NCBI GenBank assembly: GCA_002633025.1
Contig: NMRB01001617.1
Span: 62,067 to 126,066, forward strand
DNA from: Notospermus geniculatus
Taxonomy: Eukaryota > Nemertea > Pilidiophora > Heteronemertea > Lineidae
Direction of reading: 5' to 3'
DNA: 64,000 nt
Each line of letters begins with the position of its first letter. The first letter of the stretch is position 1. Position numbers and translations under genes: made by a program. This document shows, in pieces, positions 1 through 12,600 of this stretch. A model generated the notes under the pieces. The model made no database searches. It worked only from the letters and a program-made list of their open reading frames with translations, and was not told the DNA's origin.

Positions 1-461
1 AAAAAAATAAAATAAATTTTTTTTTTTTATTCCGATTTTCGGCGATTTCGAGTGCGGCGGGCACGCTAACTGGCTGAAAATAAAACTTTATTTTTATTTT
101 TTTTTCGGGAATTCACGGAGCGGCGGGCACGCTAACCAAGGTATAAAAAAAGTCTCGCCTAATGAAGGTTCTTCTCTTGATTATAACTATTATAACTTCT
201 GGGATCTCTACTAGAAAGTGCCTGAGGAAGACCCCATTTGGGGTCAAAAATTTGCTAATATCGGAGACGACTTTACTGTCATTTTGTGTGTCGTTTTTTG
301 TGCTCTGTTTTGGATATCAAAGGAATATTAGGCCTAGGTATTCGCTGGAAAGATCTGAGTGAGCACTTTCCACTGAATATTTCTGTGGCAGAGTTTCTGC
401 AGGATTTCAGGATTTAAAAAGGGTGAAAGGAATTCAGTTCTCTAAATTGAGATTCACTGAC
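1..461. other. Left edge: WHRN intron with a repeated element tail
   Basis: No exon is visible between the HHD2 donor at 461 and the window edge. A 17-base word (GCGGCGGGCACGCTAAC) occurs twice, near 54-70 and 121-137, among A- and T-runs. Bases 195-320 are a diverged copy of 57260-57391, and the flank near 145-175 also resembles 25110-25140, so this is dispersed-repeat DNA. The short open frame at 162-362 is part of that repeat. Confidence 0.55.
195..320 (+). repeat. Dispersed repeat copy 1 with hairpin GACCCC/GGGGTC
   Basis: Shares an uninterrupted stretch of over 35 bases with 57260-57391, including CTGAGGAAGACC followed by a short hairpin and GTC-AAAA. Similar modules occur near the ends of some retroelements, but no reverse transcriptase is nearby. 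Family assignment is open. Confidence 0.5.
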
Positions 462-695
462 CTTTGCATGTGTATTGAGCAACTCAAACAACGCCAAAAC
501 TAAAGCGTCCACCGTCACGTGATCCTTCTGATACTCGTTTAAGTAGTAATTCAACGTTCCACGTTCTGTATCGTTGAGAAGTTGTCGAGATTGTTCCTCG
601 ATCATGCCCCACTGCTGACTCGCCGTCGGGTTATACATCAACTGGGATCCCGCCCCGCGTGAGAATACTGAATGTAAAGGAGGAAGTTCGGGCTG
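462..695 (-). CDS. WHRN: WHRN exon 6: second harmonin-homology domain
   Basis: Seventy-eight codons from acceptor CACTTTCAG to donor GTCAGT. The peptide includes EEQSRQLLNDTERGTLNYYL and VDALVLALFELLNTHAK, closely matching HHD2 of vertebrate whirlin. Phase 0 at both ends. The next exon of the gene is outside the window. Confidence 0.92.
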
Positions 696-3600
696 CTGAA
701 AGTGGAGAAATGAAACGTGTTGGAACGAAACGTTGTGCACATCACATCACATCAAACATGGATAAAACATGTGCTGATATGAAAACTGACAGCAGTACCA
801 CACATATTATAATGAGCTGAATATAATTCAATCACACAAATCATATTAATACAGTGCTCGCTCGCTCTTACGAACCTCGATTTTACGAACTCCTGGATAT
901 TACGAACCCAACACTTGGCTCCCAAAATTCATGCCCCCACGTATGAATCCTCGCTATTACGAACTCCTCGTTAGTACAAACTTAACCCTTGAACCCCGAA
1001 GGGTTCGTAATAGCGAGGGAGCACTGTAGTTGAATATAATTCAATATTTTCACTCTAGTTTCGGCTGGGTCCCTCACACACAGTGCATTTTACAGCATGT
1101 CCTATTCAGTTTGTAAAAGTGCATGATCAAGCACATGCCATGTTGGACTCGGGAGATTTAGATTACATGTAGGAGATACATTATTGGGGTCCAACACAAC
1201 ATAGACTTGATGTGCATTCTGTATGTTCTGGGTACTTACGTCTGTCCTAACTGGCCGTCTGTCCACTGACTCGTAACCATTAGCCAGGAACCTGGAATGA
1301 AGGAGGATTTGTTTCATTTCAAAGTGGAAAATTTTTGAGACGGTCCCCAGGCAAGGTCAGTCAGTTTTACCAATGGAATCTGTATGAAGGAATTGCCAAC
1401 CAAAGTTCCGGAGAAAATTTTTGGGATAGTCCTTTAGTGCTACAGTCGAACTGAAGAGGCCACTTAAAAGTTGTCATTAAAAGCCACAGCGGAAAGTTTT
1501 GTGATGGTCCCCCAGATGACAGATGCAGTTAATTTCCACGCACGAAACATGTTCCTCCACCACATTTGCTCTCAATGGGCAATGAGGAACTTTGGAGCCG
1601 TCAGAGGCCGCTACAAGTTACCGGTCCCAGAACGTCATGAAATTTGACGTCACAGGGCAGAAATGCATGCCACAACGTCGTCCATAATGACGTGGGCGCA
1701 GTGGCTCACGCACTTGACGCCAAATTTTGCGACGTTCTAGGACCGGTAACAGGCGGCCTCTTACGGCCACCGACGGCAGAAAAGTTCCCCATTAACCGAC
1801 GTTGGTTTCCTTATGACTTGCACCGTGACCAATGACACAAACTACCCATAGTTTTCTATGGTCGATTGCCCATAGAGAGGCAACTGGTGCGACAAAACTC
1901 ACAATGAACAACATCTTACAGTAGCAGGGTTTGCTATTGAAAGTCAAGGTGGAAATTTTTGATACGGTCCCTTCGGTGATTTGATATAGTCTTGCAACTG
2001 TATGAAGTGGCCACTCGTCCGGGCTTCCATTCGAACTAAGTCAATACATTTCTATGCGAGTAATGTACATAGAATTCATTTATGTATGCACCTGCTATTT
2101 CACAAATACTACAACAATGCAACATATCTGGCGTGTTTAACTTTGAAAGGGAATTTTAGATGATGACCCTTTATTAATTTACACAGCTTTAGGAAATGTT
2201 TTTGCAAAATTACATAAATGTGTCAGGTATATGCAGTACACTCTAAAATTTGAGACAAAGAATACAGTTAATCAATTAATTTTCCTCGTTTCCTCTTAGT
2301 ACTGTGTTGATCAGGTGTCAGGGTGGCTTAGTGGTCACACCGTGCCCATGACTAATAAGGTTGCAGATTCAATCCCAGCAAATCTAAAACCTCATCCACA
2401 CTATGAGATGCAACTCACTGCATCTCGTCATGGCTTGAGACTGCAGCTGATTAATCATACAACTGGGGGTGTCCACACTATGCAACTCGTGGTAGCCCAT
2501 GTTCCAATCCAAGCAGAATTACAATTCCAACCACCACAGTCGTCAAATCATGTGACAAAATGAACGATTCCGATGGCGACAACTCCTGGGTCGCATCATG
2601 AACCGTTCCACATATCACGATGCAATTCGCTCGTCCTATGACTTGGTCACAGGCCACTCAACATGTTCAGTTGCCGATGACTAAGGGCCGATTTAATAGA
2701 CGTTGGCTAAGCTAACCGTTGGTTCCACCAAAATTACATAGGCATGCGAAAACTGTGCAAATAAATTTTCCTCAAAAAGCCCTGTTTGGATGGATAATAA
2801 GCGCTATACAGAGCTTAGAAAACGGGGCTTTTTGGTGAAAAATTTAGTTGTACATTTTTCACATGCCTATCTATTTTTGGTGGAACCAATATAGAATTTC
2901 GAGGTAGCCGTGTTGATCAAGAAGATTGAAATCAGGAAAAAGTACATAATAACACCATTTTTGGTGGAACCAATGGTTAGCTTAGCCAGCGTCTATTAAA
3001 TCGGCCCTGAGTTGTGCAACTGCTAGCGACTTGTTGAAAAGTTTTCCACACTTCACATCATAATGAGTTGTATCACATAGCATGGACGGGGTTTAACACT
3101 TTGGAAACTTGATGAATGATGCTACAAAATACTCCACACCCACAAGCAGACAAATGTGTTAACTTTATTCCAAAGAGCAAAATCCTTCTTTGACCACGTC
3201 AACCACACATCAGTTGACATGAACCACCTCAACAATCACCCTCAATGCATTTTTTAGAGCTACAATGGAAAAATATTGAGCGACTACCTACACAATAGGC
3301 TAATTTACATGCGAAAAAACCGAGATCCGCCCCTCAAGTGCTTACTACATCAGTGAAATTGACATGTCAAGCGCTGTTGAGTCTGTCATGTTACAGATTG
3401 TATTGGTTGGGCTAGGCAGGACTGATTTCATGATTTCTCCAAAATGAGTTGCAATATTTTCTAAACACAGACATTCCAGACATTCATGCAGGCACTAGGC
3501 TTTGCCTCGTGAAATCTCATCATTCCATTTCTATTCAACAGTGCATGTACAGTGTGAGGTCTGCATGCAGTGGTCAGTGCCTACGTGAGCCCGGCTATCA

Positions 3601-6600
3601 CCAAAATGTGTGACACCAACTCCAGCAAAAGCAGGCACTTGTTGCAACCGAGGAAAGGGTTAACGGCCTTACAACACAATAGCTGAAATGTACGTCTCTG
3701 CAGATTCACAACAGTAGTGGGCAGAAGTGATAATAGTTGAGTAAACTGATGACCAATGATGATCACTTGCGAAGGTGCCTACTTTTGCAAAAGCGGCTCA
3801 CAACACTTGAAAATATATTCAATACTTACGGCTGTTTTGATTTCGCTTGGTTTTGATTACCCATAATCCACTGCGTTTGATCGTACGTCGTCCTGGCGTA
3901 CGGTAACCGCCCGACGTCTTTGATCGTCATCATCATATGCGGTGACGATTTGAGAACTCTGACGGCATCCGCGTGGGATATATCAAGAAAACTCTGGCCG
4001 TTGACATCGAGGATTTGATCGCCAATCTGGGAGAAAAAGGAAGAATAATTATATGTCGAAACAAACAAATCTAATACTGTACCAAAACGTCAACAAACAA
4101 AGGAAAACAGAAAACCTTCGTGAAAACAAACAGCAAAGCCAGTGCCAAGACCCCAAAACTGACACCATGATGCCAATATACAGTTGGCATGTGCATCAGA
4201 GGGCACCATTGTGCGACCTGAGCAATGTCACGTTGCCCTCAGCTGCACAAAACATCATGTCGTTCAAATGAAGAGGGGCCAACTCTTTTGTCGTGACTCC
4301 GCCTGCTTCCTATCACTTCTGAAATACTCGACGCCGAGGGCAATTTTATGGGAAATATCTCAAATATGAACATAAGATTATGCATTTATTACAAAAGTTT
4401 TGGGGATTATACCTCAGTTTTGGTGGTCTGTGGACAACGCTGGGGTCATGGCATTACGGAGCAGGCACCACTTGCACACCACAATGTCATTATGTTAAAA
4501 TCCAGTGACACAGTACCTGCAGGTGCACATGCCGTCTTATAGCCTTTGAGAGTCGCGGCAAATATCTTTGCATACTTACCTTCAAGCCAGCATTTTCTGC
4601 CACTGAGTACGGATCAACTCCCGTGATATAGATCCCTAATCCAAACTCATTGCCACCACGGATCATTAATCCTAAACTCTGACCATCTTCAACGACAACA
4701 TTCACCTAATACGGAAACAAAAACGAGTTATGGAGCAATGACAGAAAAATTCACCCTCGACTCGGCATGCGCAGTGTGTCCGATTGTTATCACGCCCGGC
4801 TCGAGTAAAGTGTATGGTGCCACATTCTCCATCTTCTCCGTTTCGTTCTCCGCCACTGCGGCCATCTTCTCGTGTGGCATTCTGGGATACTTCCCTAAGT
4901 AACTGGCTCAGCGGGTTGCTCACTTGGGCCAGGTGTGAGTCGGTACGAACTGTGACGTTAGAGCTCACAAGAAACGCTGTGTGCCTATTCATATCTTGTA
5001 GGGCTCACGCCAGTATAGAGCTTGTGCAGGTGACGTCATCACGAAAAAATCCGCCATATTGCCGGTCAAACTGACGTCAAATGACATCGGCGACCCACGT
5101 GGTGCAGTTTGTCGTCAGCGCAGGTGGAGTGTTGCGTCTTCAACCATGACGCGATCTGCACATGGCGCACTTTGTCGTTGACCGCCAGCATGGTGGACTG
5201 CCGGTCAAACGTGACGTCACAATGGGCCGCTGCACATTGCTCTATACTTCTATTTGAACACCCTCTATGCGATGCAGTCATACGTACCTTTCGTTCATCG
5301 CTATCTTTCAGCAGCATCAGACCACTCTTCCTCTCACCCTTTGACTCGTACCGCTTGGACCGATCGATCTCGGGCGGCGGGGACACCGGCCGACCCTGGG
5401 GGTCCACCCACGTGTACGTCTGGTGGACAACATACGACCCAGGTATTCGTCCCACATTTTTCACCGTTAAATCTAATTTCTTCGCAGACTTGATAATCTG
5501 AAAGATAGAAATTTTAAATTTGTGAGGCAAAGGATATGATTTTTAGAACTAGGCCTACCAGATGAAGGCCTTGCCGCCTCTGAAATTCCAGGTTCAATTG
5601 CTGGCCATACCCGCTCTTCGTCATAGAAGGAATGACTCTTTCACATAAAGCCTAGTGTACATCGGCCTTGTGACTGGAAGCAACTGATCGCAACAGTCAC
5701 CATCGATGCACGCGTATGCATCGGAAACAATTGAAGACGACTAGAAGCAACCGTTTGCAACGAGTAGAACATGAGGAACTTTACTGGCTGTAACTATAGC
5801 GGCAATGGTCGGCAATAGCATTGCTGGTACGCATACATCAGCCTGTTTGAGCATCTGATCAGTTGCTGCTGGTTCCAGGTAGTCGCCAACCGTTGCGGGA
5901 AACACCATTGCCGGTAGTTGCTTCCAGTTACAAGGCCGATGTACACTAGGCTTAAGGTGCAAGTTTTCTGCGGCCAATCCTGTTTCCTCCTGCTGTAATT
6001 CAATGTGTCTAATATTGTCTACAGAGCTAATATCGCTGTATTTGGTGCTCAACTCTCGACTCAGTATTTCAATTTGCAAAATCAGCACATACACCATGAC
6101 ATGATTCAACAATACAAAGCAAGAAAAAAAGAAAAATGGAGTTATTTTTCAACTATTGTTAAAAATATTTCAAGAAATGGTTGAGTTTCCTGCTTATGAA
6201 CACAAGGGGAACCTCAAGTACCACTAATAGGTTTTATTTTTTTGACAGAAAAGACTAGAGGATCGGCTAATGCAAACGAAATTGACCTCAATGTTAAGGG
6301 TTATAAAAGAATAAAATTCTTCGTCGATATTTCTGTCTATTTTGGGAATGATTCAGGAAGAGCGTTTAAAATGATTTTTTAAATGTCATTATATTACATG
6401 TAACTCATTTTCATTTTTAGAATAGTACAACAAATTCCCGTTGTCAGAGGGGCAGTGGCAACATCAGCACCTGCCACCAACAAGGTTGCAGGGTTGAATC
6501 TTGGTCATGCCAGTGACTTCATGTGGTAGACAGAGATCTCTCCTCAACTATTTTCACCGAGGGCACTGGTTTCATCCTGCATTACATGAAATTTAACCTG

Positions 6601-9600
6601 TACTATACTAATCAGGGCCGTATTTAGCTTTTCGGTCCTGCGGGGGGCAAAAGCCTCTCTGCGGGGGGGGGGCCGAAGACCTCTTTTTGCCGTTTTTTGC
6701 CCAAAATATGAAAATCATATTTTTTGGTTGGCTCTGGGGGAGCAAGTGCCCCCTAGCCCCCCCCCCCGGCTAAATACGGCCCTGCTAATGATGACTTCCT
6801 ATAATACCATGAATTTAGTACTTGCAGTGTACATTACCCATTTTGATATCAAACCAAATTTGGAATTGGGCAAATGGCAATGTGCCAACCAGATTCTAAT
6901 TGTCAACACACAACTTTTAAAAAAAATTTTATGCAACGATGGTCTGATCAGATGAGGCTTAAATTGGCATCGAGTTGTTGTAGGCACATTCCGCCACATT
7001 CTAAATTCTATTCTTTTCTATGGACTTTACAAAAGAGTCAAAATTACCCCAAATATACTGGGCCTGGGCCTATCAAACAACAGGTTAATGGTAACCAATT
7101 ATAAGTTATAGTGACTGAAGATCATGTAAATCCAGACAAACCAAGATTCCTGCCAACTACAATTGCATTGTCATTTTTAATAGAAACAGAATAATCTCTT
7201 GGAATGTCAACAAAGGCAGTCCCCTCAAGGACATTTCAGTCCATGTCGGCATAATGTCGATAATAACATGGGGAATACAATGTCCGAATGAAAATAGGCC
7301 TTTGTAACGTTAACAATTGGACACATTGTCGGTTGGTTTGGTGGGCTACTATGGACTACAACTTACTGTCCACAAAACAAAGTCAAAACCATCAGGCATC
7401 ACACCCAACTGTGAAAAACTGCCCACTACCAACCAGGATATTTTGATGTGTTGGCCTCCTGCAACGACTGCTTCAAATTAAAATGTCCTTTTGAACTAGA
7501 GGCCCATGCGGCCTCGTCTTCAGCTGACTGGTCCATGACAGTAAAGGTTTTTCAGTTTAGATTGGTTTGATGAAGTTTGCCGTGTCCAATACAGTGAACA
7601 TAATTAGGTGACATTCACAAGAAAGGGAAAGAAAGAGACCGCTAAATATTGAACAGGATTTCTGCCACAAGCGCACGACATGTATTAAAGCCCCCTTCAC
7701 ACCAACGTCCCGACAAAGGCCCGATCATCCCCGCTCCCGAAAATTGGTCAGGTCGGGGAAGGTCGGGGGTGGATCGGGCCTTGGTCTGAATCTGATACAG
7801 CGTATCTTGGTCAAATATAGGTCCTGGGTTGATCAGGTAGATCATGGAGAGCGGGAGAGAGCGGGAAAGACGTTTAAACCCTCCGAAAAATAGCGGGGAT
7901 GATCGGGATGGATCAAAATCACGAGTTGAACTGGGATGGAGCGGGGAGGTCGCAGGTTCAGCGTATATTTGTCCTGTGCCGGTCGGGATAGTCCTGGGTT
8001 GATCCTACAGTACTGCCTGAAAGAATCCTCTCACGCGCCCTCGGACGCCCGCAAAACCGCCCTAGGATCGCCCGTTTCTTTCCGAGGGCGCACTGCGGGC
8101 GTCCCGAGGGCGCATTGCGGTCGTTCCTCGGTCGCAGCTCGGGCGCTCCTCGGTCGCGCTGCGGCCGTACTTCGGGCGTTAATTACACAACATGACATCA
8201 AAGTAATGCCGCCGTCGGCGGCTTCCGTCTTATAGTTCGATGAACAACGCGCTGCCAGCAAACCAAATTTCATACCTTAGTGTCACTGACCAAGCGGTAG
8301 GCCTAGGCCTACCCAGAATTCTAAAACTTTCCCGTCTTATGTTTGTCAAAAACATCGCGATCAGTTTCAAACTCATCGTCCTCGTACCTACCACGGTTTC
8401 ATCGGCAGCATCCCGCATGTCCCAACAGTATGCATGCATCAGGCACTGCATTCACCAGTATCATCATTATCATACATGCAGTTGCCCAGCAACGCACCTG
8501 TCAATCACTCTCGGTCGCCATCCAGTGTAATAGGGATGATAGTCCCAAACTGCGGTCGTGCTAATTTTTTCTCCTTTTTAATTTCAGGATTTGAAGTGTC
8601 AGTGACCATGAGACATTCATGTTGAGGCACGAGTCTTTTCCAGGAATCGTTTCAGGGCCGATGGCGAAGATACCAACATGATCTCATTAACATATTATGT
8701 TAATGAGATCGTGACAGCATTCGCTGCCAGGCAGTCTCAAACCACGTGTGTGGTGTAACGTTTTCTAGTGTTCCCCACATCTCAGTGTTTTAAATGCAAA
8801 AGAAGAATAGCCATACTCGCTCTAACATTCTATCACGAACTAATAAAGGAATTTACTTTGCTTTATCTCCCACTTTTGCTAACTTTTTTTGCATGGCTTT
8901 CTTGTTATTAAAATTATGCGTGTTTTGTTTGTTTTATAATGAGCCATGGTAAGTATTCGCCGCTAATGACGGCCGGCTCATCCTCAACCTGAGATCGGAT
9001 ATCGGGAGGACAGATCAGATGTTGAATAGTTGAGAAGACGAGAAAGATACGTACGTACGAAATTTTTTTGGTGACGGTTCGTTGGGCATGACCTCTGTAC
9101 CAGTGCACTTGTACTGTCGAGAGCCAGCCGTCATTAGCGGCTTTGCCTCATGCAGCAGGCATACTTACCTTGGCTCTTTCGGTATTATGAGCCCGGTTGC
9201 ATTTAAAGCATACTTGGGCCCGTTATCGTTTGCTCATGTACATATGTAAAATAGCATTTTACGAGAGTCGGCCCAGTATGCTCTCATGCGGCAATCGGCC
9301 CATCCTAAAGCGAACGCAGGAATGCAAAAAAGCGAAGCAGGAGAGTTCAGCAGGTGAAAGATATTTTATGTTCATTCTGTTTATTTGTCATCAATGTTAG
9401 TAAAACGAAGCGTCACGGAAAAGCGTGTGCAAAAAAGCTTGTGCACCATGGGCAACCGAAATTTCACAAGTGGGCTACCGGTGTGATGGGGTGTAATGCC
9501 CCCAATATGAGATGCCCGCTTTTTTGTAGAGGGCACAGTTTGTAACACAACCTCTGTCTACCCGGCCCATTTTATCCTACCCTTATTCCTTCAGAAAAAC

Positions 9601-12600
9601 CATTGTTGGGAGGTATCTAATATCAGGGGACATCACATTCTATTACACCGGCTCGCACTTATACGGAAACTGCCGAGAACGTTCCCGAATAGTTCGATCA
9701 GGGAAAGCAGCGAAGTGACTCAGTTGCATTCATTAATGACGTGAAACATTGTAGGCCTATTTGCATGCCCCTCTTTATATGCGAATCAAGGTCAGAGTTC
9801 AGTCGAGGAATAATCATTCATGCATATGTGCGTGAAAACCACACTCCAAGCAGAGCATGCATGAAAACCACACTCCAAGCAGAGCATGCTCAGACGGTGA
9901 AATTTGAGACACCACGTGTCGGCCTGATCCAGTGCGCCTGGCGATGGGGGAATGTCCTTGTCCCAATACAGAAACCCCCATAAAGAACCAGGAACTTGGT
10001 AGGGAAGGTTTTGTGGATGAATTGGAGACTTTGAAGGAGAAAAATTCCTGTTTTATTTGAAATTTTCGAAGCCTTCCGGGAGACATGTGACTACCGACGG
10101 AATGAATTTCGCTCCGGGGACAACGCAGGGTCGGGCCTGGATGCAATAGGGTATTGGATTGTGGTTAAAATGAATAAAAACCAAATGATTGAACAGATTT
10201 TTGATTATTCAAAATTTATTCCTGCTTCATGGATTTGGAATCGTATTTTGGCAGGTTTTTTGCAGCGTATTTTGGAACCAATTTATCCCGTATCTGAGCA
10301 CTGCAAATCGTACTGCCGTATTGACGATGTTATTCCCGTATCAAATATGCGTATCCCGTACGGGTCGGCAGCCCTGCCGGCCTGTCACGGACCGACCGCT
10401 GTCGGTTACTTAAAGAATTCTGTTTGTTTGATGTTCGCCGCTAATTACCATGCTGTTTCGGGCGCGTGTCTGTTGGACTCCGGGCGCATTTCGGATGCGT
10501 TCGGGAGTTTCACGGTCGCACTTCGGGCGATCCTCGGTCGCTCCGCGGGCGCTTCTCGGGCGCACTGCGGGCGTTTTTAAAAACGCCCGAGGAACGCCCT
10601 AGGATCGCCCGCAGGCGCCCTAGGAAATTCCTAGGGCGCCTGAGAGGTATCTTTCAGGCAGTACTGTATGTTGATCTTATGTGCAGCAGGCTCATTTTTT
10701 TTCACGCTCAACCCAAGACGTACTTCTGCTGTAGATACGCTTGCCCCGATGATCGGTTCGGATAAGCACGTGCGTTGAGCGTGGAAAGCGGAAAAGCGTC
10801 TTATCTTGAGCGGCGCGATTGGGGACAGAGCGAGGTTAGAGCATGCTTTGAGCGTAAGCATCGGCGTTTGATCGCATATCATAGCGTAAAAGCGTCTTGA
10901 AAAGATCCGGCCTTGATCATATAAAGCGAGGATAGAACGGCCCTGCATTGGGGATTGAACGTATATAAACCCACGATCAGTGCAAAAAGTTCCACAATTC
11001 TTTCCGACCACCACGCTCTGGGGGCAATTTTGGTCGAAATAGATCGGGGCTTGGTCAGGATGCTGGTGTGAAGGGGGCTTAAGTTATTACCCTCAAAGGA
11101 ACAGACCCAGGGTTTCTGCCAGAAATTTTTTGAGGGTAATAATTTCTTCAAAATCAGCAAAACCCCCATGAAATTAAAGAAAATGGCCCTTTTGTGTTCC
11201 TTTGAGGGTACTCACATATTACCCTGAGTACCCTCTGGCGGACACACTGAAAGGGGCCATTTTCTTTGATAACATGTTTTTTTTGCTGATTAACTGAAAG
11301 AATTAATACCGTCATAACATTTTCTGGCAAAGACCCTATCGCAGGCATGATGGAATATCAAAATGGGTTGAGAATTCATGAAGAGAGATGCCAAATCCTG
11401 TTGCATTTTAATCTAGCATGTTACAACAACTTACATAAACGGTGCATCCTCGACCCCTCATTGCATAAGGAATGTCCTCCCGGAACAATCAAATACAACC
11501 GAGTGAAAATTTCATGCCTGTCATCTTGCAAGGACAACTGACAAGAGCCTACTATCAGGGCGGCATAAATCTATGCAAATCTATGGTTTTTAGTGAATGC
11601 CCTGTCACACAACTACAGGCCTAAATAAATACTTGTCCATCATATAGTTTGCTTTGAAAACAAAATAATGAAAAACAAGAATTTGTTCACCATCTGACTA
11701 TTTACTCAATCAATAAGACAATAGGCAACTTTGGTAGATTTAATTGTAGAACAGGCTAAGATAACAAATATCGCTTATTTCAATTAGACAGGTTTTAGGC
11801 CTTCTGGGTTTTTTTCAGATGCAATTGTGACAATAGAGGACAATATAATGGGACAATAAAGCACAATATGACTATGATGATGGGACAATAGAGGACAATG
11901 TATTAAGGGAGGACAATGGAGGACAATAAGAAGAGACAATTAAGGACAGTATGAGGGACAATAGAGGACAGTGTGAGAGGACAATATTAAGGGACAATTA
12001 AGGACAGAATAAGGGGACAATAGACAATAGTATGAGAGGACAAAACAGGAGGTATGAGGGTAGAATAGAGGACAGTATGAGGGGACAGTAGAGGACAATC
12101 TGAGGCCAGGACAATAGAGGAAAATTAGAAGGGACAATTCAGGACAATGTGGTCGACCATTGGACTGTAGACAGAAAGGTCACGCGTTTGATTTTCTGTC
12201 GACTTCTATCTGCTGAAGGATCAAGTGATGTGCTGAATGAGCTACCCCTCGACTTCCCAAAGAAGGTTCCTGGAGAGACTCGGGTGATAATATGAAGCTT
12301 TGAGACTATAATTACAGCGGAAAATACCACCTACCAACTTGATATAAAATGTGACATATCATTTGAGGTTTCTGATTATTTCAAACTCGATATTACCATT
12401 TACTATGGAACAAGGAAGGAACATGGTACTGGTTGGAAAATCACTCATATTTCACACTGAGCTTATTCTAGCGGGAAAACTTCTCAATGGAAAGATACTT
12501 ATATCAATTGAAGCATTTATGGACATAATCATCGACATGGTAAGCAAAGAATTCGTCTAACAAAGGCTATAAATGTCATTATGATCGCCAACAAATAAAA

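Noticed and set aside
8031-8273. Arg/Ala-rich open frames in the GC-rich termini (also 10466-10765)
   Set aside because: Produced by GGGCG-type repeats in the transposon ends; both strands are open for compositional reasons.
11940-12137. Ser/Leu/Cys-rich minus-strand frame
   Set aside because: Translation of the GGACAAT minisatellite.
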